Source: Streptomyces sp. cg36 | Lineage (GTDB): Bacteria; Actinomycetota; Actinomycetes; Streptomycetales; Streptomycetaceae | Direction of reading: 5' to 3' | NCBI RefSeq assembly: GCF_041080675.1 | Contig: NZ_CP163520.1 | Location: forward strand, 2,046,001 to 2,110,000 | Length of the DNA stretch: 64,000 bases | Program-made: the position numbers and the translations under genes | Shown: positions 16,660 through 26,168 of the stretch, piece after piece | How the letters are laid out: each line of letters starts with the position of its first letter | How positions within the stretch are numbered: the first letter of the stretch is position 1 | Notes under the pieces: generated by a model | Database searches by the model: none | Told to the model about the DNA's origin: nothing | What the model saw: the letters and a program-made list of their open reading frames with translations, nothing else

Positions 16660-18240
16660 CTACTGGGGCGGGTTGCCGTGCTTGCGGCGGGGCAGCTCCG
16701 CGTCCTTGGCGATCAGCATCGCCACCGAGCGGCACAGCACCGACCGGGTCTCGCGCGGGTCGATGACGTCGTCGACCAGGCCGCGCTCCGCCGCGAAGTA
16801 GGGGTGGACCAGCTCGTTCTTGTACTCGTCGATCTTCTGGCGGCGCATCGCGTCGGGGTCGTCGGCGGCGGCGATCTCCCGGCGGAAGACCACATTGGCC
16901 GCGCCCTCGGCGCCCATCACCGCGATCTCGTTGGTGGGCCAGGCGAACGAGAGGTCCGCGCCGATCGAGCGCGAGTCCATCACGATGTACGCCCCGCCGT
17001 ACGCCTTGCGCAGCACCACCGAGATGCGGGGGACGGTCGCGTTGCAGTAGGCGTAGAGCAGCTTCGCCCCGCGCCGGATGATGCCGTCGTGCTCCTGGTC
17101 CACGCCCGGCAGGAAGCCGGGGACGTCGACCAGGGTGATCAGCGGGATGCTGAAGGAGTCGCAGAACTGGACGAACCGCGCGCCCTTCTCGCTCGCCTTG
17201 ATGTCCAGGACGCCCGCCATGGCGGAGGGCTGGTTGGCGACGATGCCCACGACGTGGCCGTCGAGCCGGGCCAGCGCCACCACCAGGTTGGGCGCCCAGG
17301 CCGCGTGGATCTCCATGTACTCGCCGTCGTCGACGAGCTCCTCGATGACCCCGCGCACGTCGTACGAGCGGTTGCCGTCGGCCGGGACCAGGTCGAGCAG
17401 CGCCGTGCCCTCGCGGTCCACCGGGTCCGAGGTCTGGGCCAGCGGCGGCATCTCCCGGTTGTTGGAGGGCAGCATCGACAGCAGGTAGCGGACCTCGGCG
17501 AGGCAGGTCTCCTCGTCGTCGTAGGCGAAGTGCGAGACGCCGGAGACCGAGGCGTGCACATCGGCGCCGCCCAGCCCGTTCTGGCTGATCTCCTCGCCGG
17601 TGACGGCCTGGACGACGTCCGGGCCGGTGATGAACATCTGCGAGGTCTCGCGGACCATGAAGACGAAGTCGGTCAGCGCCGGCGAGTACGCCGCGCCGCC
17701 CGCGCACGGGCCGAGCATCACCGAGATCTGCGGGATGACACCCGACGCCCTGGTGTTGCGCTGGAAGATGCCGCCGTAACCCGCGAGCGCGCTGACGCCC
17801 TCCTGGATACGGGCACCCGCGCCGTCGTTCAGCGACACCAGCGGGGCACCGGCCGCGATCGCCATGTCCATCAGCTTGTGGATCTTGGAGGCGTGGGCCT
17901 CGCCCAACGCGCCGCCGAAGATCCGGAAGTCGTGCGCGTACACGAAGACCGTACGGCCCTCGACCGTGCCCCAGCCGGTGATCACACCGTCCGTGTACGG
18001 CTTCTTCGCCTCCAGGCCGAAACCGGTCGCCCGGTGCCGGCGCAACTGCTCGACCTCGGTGAAGCTGCCCTTGTCCAGGAGGAGTTCGATCCGCTCGCGG
18101 GCGGTGAGCTTGCCCTTGGCGTGCTGCGCCTCGGTCGCCTTGTCGCTCGGTCCCCGGACGGCCTGTTCCTTGCGTTCGCTGAGTTCCTCCAGCCGGTCGG
18201 AGACCTCGGCGGAGGACTGAGTGGTCGGCGTGGTCGGCAT
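16660..18240 (-). CDS. Acyl-CoA carboxylase beta subunit (carboxyltransferase)
   Basis: A 526-residue carboxyltransferase of the AccD/PccB family. The N-terminal half has GKLTARERIELLLD and FGGALGEAHASKIHKLMD. The oxyanion segment GARIQEGVSALAGYGGIF and MLGPCAGGAAYSPALTDF follow. The second oxyanion loop, KAYGGAYIVM, is near residue 430. It transfers carboxybiotin CO2 to acetyl- or propionyl-CoA. The analogous gene in jadomycin clusters supplies malonyl-CoA extender units. It lies 56 bases downstream of the phosphopantetheinyl transferase in the same direction, with GGGG about 9 bases ahead of the ATG. Confidence 0.95.
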   Translation of the reverse strand: MPTTPTTQSSAEVSDRLEELSERKEQAVRGPSDKATEAQHAKGKLTARERIELLLDKGSFTEVEQLRRHRATGFGLEAKKPYTDGVITGWGTVEGRTVFVYAHDFRIFGGALGEAHASKIHKLMDMAIAAGAPLVSLNDGAGARIQEGVSALAGYGGIFQRNTRASGVIPQISVMLGPCAGGAAYSPALTDFVFMVRETSQMFITGPDVVQAVTGEEISQNGLGGADVHASVSGVSHFAYDDEETCLAEVRYLLSMLPSNNREMPPLAQTSDPVDREGTALLDLVPADGNRSYDVRGVIEELVDDGEYMEIHAAWAPNLVVALARLDGHVVGIVANQPSAMAGVLDIKASEKGARFVQFCDSFSIPLITLVDVPGFLPGVDQEHDGIIRRGAKLLYAYCNATVPRISVVLRKAYGGAYIVMDSRSIGADLSFAWPTNEIAVMGAEGAANVVFRREIAAADDPDAMRRQKIDEYKNELVHPYFAAERGLVDDVIDPRETRSVLCRSVAMLIAKDAELPRRKHGNPPQ

Positions 18241-18296
18241 GGTGCTGTTCCCCCTGTAGGTTGCGGATCCGTGTGCGGAGTGGACTGCCTTCACGA

Positions 18297-18968
18297 TCAC
18301 GTCGGGTGGTTGCGGAGCGCGGCGGCTGCCGCGTAGCCCGGCCGTACGGGTACGTTCCGTACCGTCCAGCCGGGCGGGCGGTCCGGGGCGTTGCGGTCGC
18401 CCAGGTAGTCCGCGGCGGTCGAGCGGGTGAGCCCGGTGCCCAGCCCCTTGAGGTACGCCTCCTTGCGGGTCCACAGCCGGGCGAACGCCTGCGCCCGCTC
18501 GGCCGCGGGCAGCGCGCGCAGCTCCTCCCGCTCCTGCGGGTGCAGGCGCGGCAGGACCATCTCCACGGCCTCCGGCGACGGCACGCGCTGGACGTCCACG
18601 CCCACCGGGTCCGCCGCCACGCCGATGGCGATCAGGCCGTGGCTGTGCGAGAGGTTGAAGTGGAGCGGCACCGGCGGATCGACCAACTCCGGTTTTCCGT
18701 GGGGCCCTTCGGCCCGGCCGAGGACGATCCGGCGGGGCTCCAGACCCGTGTACGCGGCGAGCAGCCGCCGCAGGGTGGCGTGCGCCGCCACGTACTGCAG
18801 CCGGTCGCGCGCCGAGACGTAGGAGGCGGCCCGCTCCGCCTCGATCTCGTCCAGGGCCTGCATCAGCGGGCACACCGGCGCCACCTCGCGGGCGGGCGGG
18901 CGGAACACCAGCAGATGCAGCCGGCCCGCCGCGGGGGCCGCCCGCAGGGGCGTACGGGTCGCGTTCAC
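18297..18968 (-). CDS. Sfp-type 4'-phosphopantetheinyl transferase
   Basis: A 223-residue PPTase. It has the family signatures LHFNLSHSHGLIAIGVA, GVDVQR (metal-binding Asp; the usual Glu two residues later is Gln) and RLWTRKEAYLKGLGTGL. It attaches phosphopantetheine to the ACP serine. The GTG start overlaps the stop of the exporter gene (GTGA) with AGGAGG upstream, so it is coupled to the exporter. Length and motifs place it with Sfp/JadM rather than the short AcpS type. Confidence 0.93.
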   Translation of the reverse strand: MNATRTPLRAAPAAGRLHLLVFRPPAREVAPVCPLMQALDEIEAERAASYVSARDRLQYVAAHATLRRLLAAYTGLEPRRIVLGRAEGPHGKPELVDPPVPLHFNLSHSHGLIAIGVAADPVGVDVQRVPSPEAVEMVLPRLHPQEREELRALPAAERAQAFARLWTRKEAYLKGLGTGLTRSTAADYLGDRNAPDRPPGWTVRNVPVRPGYAAAAALRNHPT

Positions 18969-20275
18969 CGGGACACCGCCTCCTGGACCGGGTCGTCCTG
19001 CTCCGGGTCGCCCTGGGCCCTCTGGGCGGCCTCCGCGGGCTCCCGCGGCCCCTCGTCCGGCCGCCCCCGCCCGGTGCGGCGGTCGTAGACCAGCGCGGTG
19101 AGCGCCGCCGCCAGCGAGACCAGACCGCCGACGTAGAAGCCCGAGCGGGCGCCCAGGTCCTCGGCGAGCCGGCCGATCAGCAGCGAGCCCAGCGGGGTCG
19201 AGCCCTGGAGAATCAGGGTGTAGAGCGCCATCACCCGGCCCCGGTACTGCGGGTCGCTGCCCAGCTGGACGCGGTGGTTGACGGCCTGGACGAAGAAGAT
19301 GGTGGCGCCGCCCGTGAACGCGAGCAGCACCAGCGCGCTGGCGAAGCTGGGCGCCCAGCCCGCCACCGTCTCCAGGACGGCGAACGCCAGCGCGGCGCCC
19401 ACCACCAGCCGGCTGGAGGGGCGGCTGCGGCGCGCGGTCGTGGCGAACGCGGCGATCAGCGAGCCCGCCGCGAAGGCGGTGGTGAGCAGCCCGAACGAGG
19501 CGGCGTCCGCGTCGAAGACCGTCTTGGCGTACAGCGGCAGCGTCAGCTGGAAGTTGAGGCCGAAGAGCGAGATCACCCCGACGAGGGCGAGCGGCAGCTT
19601 CAGATCGGGGCGCCCGGCGACGTACCGCAGCCCGTCGACGACCTTGGGCCTGCCCTCCGGCGGGGCCCCGCGCAGCAGCTCCCCCGAACGCATCATCCGC
19701 AGGCCGGCCACGGTGGCCAGATAGCTGACGGAGTTGAACAGCATGACCCAGCCGGTGCCGAAGCCGGTGATGAGCAGCCCGGCCAGGGCGGGACCGGTCA
19801 CCCGGGCGACGTTGAAGTAGGCGGCGCTCAGCGCCGAGGCGTTGGGCAGCAGTTCGGGGCCGACCAGTTCGCTGACGAACGACATCCGGGTCGGCACCTC
19901 GACGGCGTTGACGACGCCGAGGCCGAGCGCGCACAGCCAGATGTGCCACAGCTGGACGGCGTCGGCGAACGCGAGCAGCGCGAGGACCAGCGCCAGCACC
20001 CCGGACGCCAGGTTGGCGCAGGTGAGCAGGAGCCGTTTGTCGTAGCGGTCGGCGAGGCGCCCGCCGTACAGGGTCAGCAGCAGCAGCGGCGTGAACTGGA
20101 GCGCGGTGACCACGCCCAGCGCCGTGCCGGAGTCGTCGGCCAGGCCCAGGACGATCCAGTCCTGGGCCACGACCATCATCCAGGTGCCCGCGACGGAGAC
20201 CACTTGTCCGGCCGCGAAGAGCCGGAAGTTCCGTACGGACAGGGAGCGGAAGGGGTGGGCGAAAGTGCTGGTCAT
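18965..20275 (-). CDS. MFS exporter (EntS-like, MFS_3)
   Basis: A 436-residue transporter with about 12 hydrophobic helices. The first loop motif GGRLADRYDKRLLL is the MFS signature between helices 2 and 3, and the N-terminus SVRNFRLFAAGQVVSVAGTWM is typical of the EntS-like branch. The hydrophilic tail after about residue 400 is rich in Glu, Pro and Gln. The gene starts 9 bases after the hydrolase and overlaps the PPTase. It is the likely exporter and self-resistance determinant for the polyketide. Confidence 0.9.
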   Translation of the reverse strand: MTSTFAHPFRSLSVRNFRLFAAGQVVSVAGTWMMVVAQDWIVLGLADDSGTALGVVTALQFTPLLLLTLYGGRLADRYDKRLLLTCANLASGVLALVLALLAFADAVQLWHIWLCALGLGVVNAVEVPTRMSFVSELVGPELLPNASALSAAYFNVARVTGPALAGLLITGFGTGWVMLFNSVSYLATVAGLRMMRSGELLRGAPPEGRPKVVDGLRYVAGRPDLKLPLALVGVISLFGLNFQLTLPLYAKTVFDADAASFGLLTTAFAAGSLIAAFATTARRSRPSSRLVVGAALAFAVLETVAGWAPSFASALVLLAFTGGATIFFVQAVNHRVQLGSDPQYRGRVMALYTLILQGSTPLGSLLIGRLAEDLGARSGFYVGGLVSLAAALTALVYDRRTGRGRPDEGPREPAEAAQRAQGDPEQDDPVQEAVSR

Positions 20276-20284
20276 GGTCTCGGA

Positions 20285-21166
20285 TCAGGCATCGCGTCCC
20301 GCCCTGGTGATGCAGTCCTCCAGGAACGCGAGCGTGCGCAGGTGGTAGGAGCGGGCCGCCCAGCCCAGGCTGATGTTGTGCCCGGCGTCCGGCTGGCGGT
20401 CGACGACGATGCGGGGGGCGGCGGTGAGCTGGGCGGCGAGGTCGGCGAGGTCCTTGTCCCCGTGCAGCCACCAGCCCTCGTGCTCGGCGAAGGTGAGCCG
20501 TACGGGCACCCGCACCCGCGGCGCGAGGGCCGCGAACAGCTCGGGCCAGCGCGGCAGTTCGCTCATCTCGCGCTCGGGCATCGGCGCCACCAGCGAGCCG
20601 CTCTTGCGGAAGGTGTCCGGCGGGTACAGCCGCAGCGGGCCCCAGTGCCGGGCGATGTGCTTGAGCCCCTTGCGGATGACGCCCGGGGTGACGGCGTAGC
20701 GGTGGCCGCAGCCGGAGATGTCGAGGCCGAGCAGGCCGTCGCCGGTGCAGTGCGCGGCGGCGGACAGCGCCAGCTTGCCGCCGAAGGAGTGGGCGACGAG
20801 CAGGACGCCCGCGCCCGTGGGGTACTTGGCGGTGAAGTCGTCGATCCCGGCGCGCAGCACCTCGGTCTGCTCGGCGACGGTGAGCCCGTCGGGCAGCTGG
20901 GCCGCGGAGCGCCCGTAGCCGGGCCGGTCGACGGCCAGCACGGTGTAGCCCAGGCGCGCGCCGAGGGTGAGCAGCGACAGCTCGGGGTGAGCCTGGCCGT
21001 CGAAGTACCCGGCGCTCATCCCGCCCCCGTGCACGGCGACGACGGTCGCGCGGGGGGCGCCCTCCGGCTCGCACAGCAGCGCGGACAGCGTGACTCCCCC
21101 GGCGTCCAGGGTGATCCTGCGGACGCCCTGGGAGACGGCCGCCGGAGCGAGCGTGCTTTCCACCAT
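20285..21166 (-). CDS. Alpha/beta-hydrolase of the polyketide cluster
   Basis: A 293-residue alpha/beta-hydrolase. The oxyanion region is VVAVHGGGMSAGYF, the nucleophile elbow AHSFGG carries Ser, and DAGHNIS near residue 265 gives the catalytic His; the acid is probably the Glu in TFAEHEG. Ser rather than Asp in the elbow excludes the epoxide-hydrolase subclass known from kinamycin and lomaiviticin. Esterase, thioesterase or C-C hydrolase roles remain. It is followed at 9 bases by the exporter gene. Confidence 0.88.
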   Translation of the reverse strand: MVESTLAPAAVSQGVRRITLDAGGVTLSALLCEPEGAPRATVVAVHGGGMSAGYFDGQAHPELSLLTLGARLGYTVLAVDRPGYGRSAAQLPDGLTVAEQTEVLRAGIDDFTAKYPTGAGVLLVAHSFGGKLALSAAAHCTGDGLLGLDISGCGHRYAVTPGVIRKGLKHIARHWGPLRLYPPDTFRKSGSLVAPMPEREMSELPRWPELFAALAPRVRVPVRLTFAEHEGWWLHGDKDLADLAAQLTAAPRIVVDRQPDAGHNISLGWAARSYHLRTLAFLEDCITRAGRDA

Positions 21167-21204
21167 CAGTGCCCCCGTTTGCGTTGAGGTTCGCTTCGCC
21201 GCGG

Positions 21205-21230
21205 TCCCGCGCCCCCGAAGGGGCGCGGGA
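21205..21230. terminator. Hairpin inside the PKS operon
   Basis: TCCCGCGCCCC pairs with GGGGCGCGGGA around a CGAA loop. It lies between the FAD hydroxylase stop and the hydrolase start. It may attenuate transcription or protect the upstream message. Confidence 0.5.
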
Positions 21231-21296
21231 AGGTGCGCGGCCAGCCACCGGCGGCCCGCGGACGCGGGACCGCCTTCAGAACCGAGCTCTCCGGCG

Positions 21297-22799
21297 TCAC
21301 GAACCCGCCGGACCGAACCACTGCCCGAGGGCCGCCGTCAGGGCCGGGACGTCGTCCCCGGCCCAGGCGACGTATCCGTCGGGCCGTACGAGCACGGCGC
21401 CGACGCCCGCGAGCGGGTCGGTCCCGCCGTCCACCGGCTTGGCGGAGGCGGTGACGACGTCGACCCGCCCCTGCCACCCGGCGGCGGCGTCCCGCACGGC
21501 CGAGGAGTCGGCCAGATCGAGGAGCACCCCGCGCGCCGGGTGCAGCAGCGCGGTGGTGCTGGTCTCGCCCGCGGCGCCCACCAGGGTGCGGTGCGCGATC
21601 CGGCGCCCGGTCAGCGGGTGCCCGTCGCCCAGGTCGTAGCGGATGTCCAGACCACTGACGACACCCGCGAGGTGCCGCTTCACGTCGTCGTACTGGATGA
21701 GCTCGCCGAACAGCTGGCGCAGCGGGTCCGCCTCGGGGCCGCCGAGGAAGACCATGCCCTGCGCGCGGGTGTTCATCAGCAGCCGCGCGCCGACCGGGTG
21801 GCGCTCGCCGTGGTAGGTGTCGAGCAGGCCCTCGGGCGCGGTCCCGGCGATCACGGCGGCCAGCTTCCAGCCGAGGTTGGCCGAGTCCTGGACGCCGGTG
21901 CTCAGCCCCTGGCCGCCGGCCGGGAGGTGGATGTGGGCGGCGTCGCCGACCAGCAGGACCCGGCCGCGCCGGTACTCGGTCGTCTGGCGGGTCGCGTCGC
22001 TGAAGAAGCTGACCCACTCGGCGCCGCCGTGCGAGATGTCCTCGCCGGTGATCGACTGCCAGGCGGCGGCGACCTCCTCGAAGGAGACCTCGTCGCCGCT
22101 GGCGCGGGCGGGCGCGTTGTCGGGGCAGACGATGATGCGGTCCACGCCCGGGGCGAGCGGCGCCGCCATCACCATGCCGTTGTCGAGCCGCTCGCCCAGG
22201 AAGCGCGGGCGCAGCTCGCAGCCGGTGACGTCGGCGAGGAACATCGCCCGGGTCGCCGAGGTGCCCGGGAAGTCGAAGCCGGCCGCCTCGCGCACCACGC
22301 TGCGCCCGCCGTCGGCGCCGACCAGGTAGGAGGCGCGCAGCTTGCGCACGGCGTTGGGCGTCTGGACGGTGATCTCGACGTCCTCGCCGTCCAGGTGGCC
22401 CTCGCTCAGCTCCAGGAGCTCCCAGCCGCGCCGGATGTCCACGCCGAGCTCGGTCGCCCACTCCTCCAGGACCGCCTCGGTCTTGTACTGCGGGATGCCG
22501 CGCGCCCCGAAGTGGCCGCCCTCCAGGACGGTGTAGTCGAACTGCACACCGCCGAAGTGGCCCATCGGGCTGATCTCCAGCGTCTCGCCCTGGCCGAACC
22601 GGGGCAGCAGCCCGCGCTGGTCGAATATCTCCATGGCGCGGGCCGTGAAGCCGAGGCCCCGGGACTGCCCGGTGGGCTTCGCCAGCCGCTCGACGACGAC
22701 GACCCGCGCCCCGCCCAGGCGCAGTTCGCCCGCGAGCATGAGACCGGTCGGACCCGCGCCGACGATGATGACATCGGTGTCCACGGCTGTCCCCTCCAT
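21297..22799 (-). CDS. FAD-dependent aromatic hydroxylase (PgaE/JadH type), A
   Basis: A 500-residue class A flavoprotein hydroxylase. DVIIVGAGPTGLMLAGELRL is the FAD-binding Rossmann motif. A DG motif lies in VGADGGRSVVR, and GDAAHIHLPAGGQGLSTGVQD is the second FAD-ribityl motif. The C-terminal thioredoxin-like domain ends in VRPDGYVAWAGDD. Relatives hydroxylate angucycline frameworks with NAD(P)H and O2. The ATG at 22799 or a GTG at 22784, which has GGAGGGG at ideal spacing, could be the start. Its close likeness to the other two hydroxylases implies cluster-internal duplication. Confidence 0.92.
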   Translation of the reverse strand: MEGTAVDTDVIIVGAGPTGLMLAGELRLGGARVVVVERLAKPTGQSRGLGFTARAMEIFDQRGLLPRFGQGETLEISPMGHFGGVQFDYTVLEGGHFGARGIPQYKTEAVLEEWATELGVDIRRGWELLELSEGHLDGEDVEITVQTPNAVRKLRASYLVGADGGRSVVREAAGFDFPGTSATRAMFLADVTGCELRPRFLGERLDNGMVMAAPLAPGVDRIIVCPDNAPARASGDEVSFEEVAAAWQSITGEDISHGGAEWVSFFSDATRQTTEYRRGRVLLVGDAAHIHLPAGGQGLSTGVQDSANLGWKLAAVIAGTAPEGLLDTYHGERHPVGARLLMNTRAQGMVFLGGPEADPLRQLFGELIQYDDVKRHLAGVVSGLDIRYDLGDGHPLTGRRIAHRTLVGAAGETSTTALLHPARGVLLDLADSSAVRDAAAGWQGRVDVVTASAKPVDGGTDPLAGVGAVLVRPDGYVAWAGDDVPALTAALGQWFGPAGS

Positions 22800-22897
22800 A
22801 GTGTTCCCTTTCCTGGACGTGCCCTGTGGTGCCCTGTCGTGCTGAGGAGTCGTGCGGTCGTGCGCGGGGGGTGGGTCCGGTTCTCGGGGTACGGGGG

Positions 22898-24370
22898 TCA
22901 GCGCGCCGGGCCGAACCAGCGCTCCAGGGCCTCCGTCAGCCCGGCGCCGTCGGTGTCCGGGCCGCCGGCCCAGGCCACGTGCCCGTCGGGGCGGACCAGG
23001 GCGGCGCCCACGCCGTCGAGGGCGCCGCCCTTCTCCGGCGCGGCCGGGAGCGTCAGGACCCGGTCCGCCCAGCCGGAGGAGTCCGGCAGCGCCGCACCGC
23101 CGCCGGACAGATCGAGGAGCACACCGCGGGCGGTGCGCAGCAACTGGGCCGTGCTGACCGGGCCTTCGCCGGTGGTCAGGCCCGCGTCGGGGAGCCGGGC
23201 GCCGAGCAGCGGGTGCCCGGGGCCGCCGACGTCGTAGCGGATGTCGAGTCCGCTGACCATCCCGGCGAGGTGCGCCCGGACGTCGTCGTGGGTGAGGAGC
23301 TCGGTGAGCACCGAGCGCAGCGGCTCGACCTCCGGGCCGCCGAGCAGCAGCATGGCCTGCGCCCTGATGTTGGACAGCACCCGCCGCCCGACCTCGTGGC
23401 GCTCGCCGTGGTAGGTGTCGAGCAGGCTCTCGGGGGCGGCGCCGGCCAGGTGCAGGGCCAGCTTCCAGCCGAGGTTGAAGGCGTCCTGGAGGCCGAGGTT
23501 GAGGGCCTGGCCGCCGATCGGCATCTGGCGGTGGGCCGCGTCACCGGCGTACAGGATCCGGCCGTGGCGGTAGCGGGTGAGCTGGCGGTTGGCGTCGCCG
23601 AACGAGTTCGCCCACAGCGGGGTCCCGCCGCTGATGTCCTCGCCGGTGACCCGCTTCCAGACCGCCGCTATCTCGCCGAACTCCGGGTCGCCGGTGCGCG
23701 GTTCGGCCTTGGAGCCGAACTCGTGCACCATCACCCGGGTCACCCCGTCGCGGGTCGCCGCGATGGCGAGCCCGGCCGGGAGCCGCTCGAAGCGGCGGTT
23801 GGGGATGGTGACACCGGCCACGTCCGCGCGCAGCAGCTCGCGGCCGGCGTCGTTGCCGGGGAACTCGGCCCCGGTGAGGCGGCGCACGGTGGAGTCCTCG
23901 CCGTCGCACCCGACGAGGAAGCCACCGCGCACCACGACCGTGCCCCGGGGCCCGGCCGCCGTCGCCTCGACGAAGTCGCCGCGGTCGGACACCTCGCGCA
24001 GCTCGTGGCCGCGCCGGATGTCCACGCCCAGCGACAGCGCCCACTCCTGGAGCAGCGCCTCGGTCCGGGTCTGCGGCATCTTCCACTGCCCCGGGAAGGG
24101 GCTGGGCAGGGTGAGGTCCATCGGGATGCCGCCGAAGTGGCCGCGCGGCTCGTTCGGCGGGGTGCCGAAGAGGTCGAGCAGGCCGCGGCTGTCGAGGAGC
24201 TCCATGGTGCGGGCGTGCAGCGTGGAGGCCCTCGACTCCGTGGTGGGCGCGTCCCGTTGTTCCAGTACGACGACATCGGCGCCGCCCAGACGCAGCTCAC
24301 CGGCGAGCAGAAGCCCGACGGGGCCGGCGCCGACGACGATGACCTGTGTGTCCAGGCGGTCCGTGGTCAT
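22898..24370 (-). CDS. FAD-dependent aromatic hydroxylase (PgaE/JadH type), B
   Basis: A 490-residue paralogue. VIVVGAGPVGLLLAGELRL binds FAD, CDGEDSTVR is the DG motif, and GDAAHRQMPIGGQALNLGLQD is the ribityl motif. The last differs from the other copies at the first two positions after His (RQ instead of IH). The start ATG at 24370 lies only 5 bases past the cyclase stop and has AGGAG directly abutting, so translation probably depends on the preceding gene. It likely catalyses one of the early ring oxidations; the exact position cannot be read from sequence. Confidence 0.9.
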   Translation of the reverse strand: MTTDRLDTQVIVVGAGPVGLLLAGELRLGGADVVVLEQRDAPTTESRASTLHARTMELLDSRGLLDLFGTPPNEPRGHFGGIPMDLTLPSPFPGQWKMPQTRTEALLQEWALSLGVDIRRGHELREVSDRGDFVEATAAGPRGTVVVRGGFLVGCDGEDSTVRRLTGAEFPGNDAGRELLRADVAGVTIPNRRFERLPAGLAIAATRDGVTRVMVHEFGSKAEPRTGDPEFGEIAAVWKRVTGEDISGGTPLWANSFGDANRQLTRYRHGRILYAGDAAHRQMPIGGQALNLGLQDAFNLGWKLALHLAGAAPESLLDTYHGERHEVGRRVLSNIRAQAMLLLGGPEVEPLRSVLTELLTHDDVRAHLAGMVSGLDIRYDVGGPGHPLLGARLPDAGLTTGEGPVSTAQLLRTARGVLLDLSGGGAALPDSSGWADRVLTLPAAPEKGGALDGVGAALVRPDGHVAWAGGPDTDGAGLTEALERWFGPAR

Positions 24371-24377
24371 CTCCTGG

Positions 24378-25316
24378 TCAGCCCTTCTTCTGCTCGGCGT
24401 ACGCCTTGGCGTGGTTGAGCGTCGCCAGGCTGTTGGTGGACAGCGCGGTGTGCACGTACTCACGGGCGTCCGCGACGGTGGCCTCGTCGCCGAGGATCTT
24501 CGCGATGTTGTCCGTGTTGAGCGTGACGGTGTGCTGCGAGGAGGCGGCGGTGCCCTCGGGCGTCTCCTCGAACGTCCAGATGCCGGTGTGCAGGGTCATC
24601 AGCGCGGGCAGCGTGACCTGCTTGTAGGCGATCCGGTGGTGCGGGAAGGTCACCCGGAACGACTTGGTGGTGTGCACCGAGCCGTCCTTGGCCCGGGTGT
24701 CCATCTCCAGGGTCTGCAGCCCGGGGGTGTCCTCGGTGAGCCGGACGACGGCCACGTGCGGCAGCCGCTCGGACCAGCGGTCGGCCTCGTTGATGAAGTC
24801 GTACAGGTCCTTGGGCGAGCCCTGGACGACGACGGTGTCGGTGAACGAGAACGTCACCTCCTCGGTCGCGTGGGCCAGTTCGACGTTCTGCTTGAGCGCG
24901 GCCAGCTCCGAGCGGCTGTTCTTGTCGACGGCCTCGTCGATCCAGGCCAGGCCCGCGGGGTCGTCGTCGATCGCCCGGTAGTCGTGCAGCAGCCGCACGC
25001 GCGAGGAGTTCTCGGCCAGGGTCTCGATGATCCAGGTGCCGCCCATCGCCGCGACCGGAGGCGTGGTGACCTCCTGGCGGAAGGTGATGCGCAGCGCCTC
25101 GGGGTCCAGCTCGCGGTGCGAGGTCCAGTTCTTGGCCTCGCCGTTGGCGGTGGCCCAGATCCGGATGCGCTCGTGGTTGCCGTTCTCGCCGACCTGGTCC
25201 ACGTAGATCGTGGGCGGGAAGATCCGCGGCCAGTTGACCACCTCCGCCAGCAGCCGGTACACCGCGGCGGCGGGGGCGTCGATGGTGATCTCGTGCTCGA
25301 CCTCACGGGTCGTCAT
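24378..25316 (-). CDS. Didomain aromatase/cyclase (SRPBCC fold)
   Basis: A 312-residue protein with two START/SRPBCC halves: residues about 1-150 (VEHEITIDAPAAAVYRLLAE, NWPRIFPPTIYV) and about 155-300 (VTFSFTDTVVVQGSPKDLYDF, DRWSERLPHV). Didomain members act after C9 ketoreduction on reduced polyketides and set and aromatise the first ring. That fits the ketoreductase 30 bases upstream. This is the form used in angucycline clusters (JadD type). Confidence 0.93.
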   Translation of the reverse strand: MTTREVEHEITIDAPAAAVYRLLAEVVNWPRIFPPTIYVDQVGENGNHERIRIWATANGEAKNWTSHRELDPEALRITFRQEVTTPPVAAMGGTWIIETLAENSSRVRLLHDYRAIDDDPAGLAWIDEAVDKNSRSELAALKQNVELAHATEEVTFSFTDTVVVQGSPKDLYDFINEADRWSERLPHVAVVRLTEDTPGLQTLEMDTRAKDGSVHTTKSFRVTFPHHRIAYKQVTLPALMTLHTGIWTFEETPEGTAASSQHTVTLNTDNIAKILGDEATVADAREYVHTALSTNSLATLNHAKAYAEQKKG

Positions 25317-25346
25317 ATCCGCTCCTCCTTCGGGTACGTGGGGTGG

Positions 25347-26132
25347 CTAGAAGTTGCCGAGGCCGCCGCAGACGTTGAGCGCCTGCGCGGTGATGGACGC
25401 GGCGGTGTCGGAGGCCAGGTAGCCGACCAGGCCCGCGACCTCGTCCGGGGTGGAGTAGCGGCCGAGCGGGATCTTGGCCTGGAACTTCTCCAGGATCGCC
25501 TCCTCGGAGGTGGAGTACGCGGCGGCGTAGCCCTGCCGCACGCGCTGCGCCATCGGCGTCTCGACGTAACCGGGGCAGACCGCGTTGACCGTGATGCCGG
25601 TGGGCGCGAGCTCGTTGCCGAGCGCCTTGGTGAAGCCGACCACGCCGTGCTTGGAGGCCGAGTAGGGGGCGCCGAGCACGACGCCCTGCTTGCCCGCGGT
25701 GGAGGCGATGTTGATGATCCGGCCGCGGTCCTTGTGGCGCATGCCGCCGGTGTTCAGCACCTCGCGGGTCACCCGGAATACGCTGTTGAGGTTGGTGTCG
25801 ATGACGGCCTCCCACAGCTCGTCCTCGATGTCGGCGGTCACCCCGCCGCCCGACCGGCCCGCGTTGTTGACCAGCACGTCGACGGTGCCGAAGCGGTCGA
25901 CGGCGGCCTGGACGAAGCCCTTGACGCTGTCGGCGTCGGTGACGTCCAGCGACGAGCCGTCGGCCTCGAAGCCCTCCTCCGTCAGCTGCTTGACCGTCTC
26001 GGCGACGTTGTCGGCGTTGCGCGCGCCGATGAAGACCCGGTGGCCCTGGGAGGCGAGCAGCCGGGCCACGGAGAGGCCGATGCCGCTCGTGGCACCCGTC
26101 ACCAGCGCGACCCGTGCGGTGTTCTCGGTCAT
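25347..26132 (-). CDS. Polyketide C9 ketoreductase (ActIII-like)
   Basis: A 261-residue SDR. TGATSGIG (residues 12-19) binds NADPH. The catalytic tetrad is N114, S144, Y157 and K161 (APYSASKHG). The PGY motif (CPGYVETPM) is that of the ActIII group, which reduces the C9 carbonyl of the nascent chain. The gene lies between ACP and aromatase, 36 bases from the ACP, the normal order in angucycline operons. Confidence 0.95.
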   Translation of the reverse strand: MTENTARVALVTGATSGIGLSVARLLASQGHRVFIGARNADNVAETVKQLTEEGFEADGSSLDVTDADSVKGFVQAAVDRFGTVDVLVNNAGRSGGGVTADIEDELWEAVIDTNLNSVFRVTREVLNTGGMRHKDRGRIINIASTAGKQGVVLGAPYSASKHGVVGFTKALGNELAPTGITVNAVCPGYVETPMAQRVRQGYAAAYSTSEEAILEKFQAKIPLGRYSTPDEVAGLVGYLASDTAASITAQALNVCGGLGNF

Positions 26133-26168
26133 GTCTGTCTTCCTTGTCTGTGGCTCAGGTCGGGTGGC

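Noticed and set aside
15776..17707. Long minus-strand open frame across the gene-free block into the carboxylase gene
   Set aside because: Out of frame with the carboxyltransferase, no motifs, and it crosses a strong terminator hairpin.
20285..21166. Alpha/beta-hydrolase as the epoxide hydrolase of the kinamycin pathway
   Set aside because: The nucleophile elbow is AHSFGG with Ser; epoxide hydrolases of this fold use Asp.
18297..21248. 983-codon minus-strand frame as one fused protein
   Set aside because: Only its last 223 codons (PPTase) are coding; the rest is an out-of-frame reading of the exporter and hydrolase genes.
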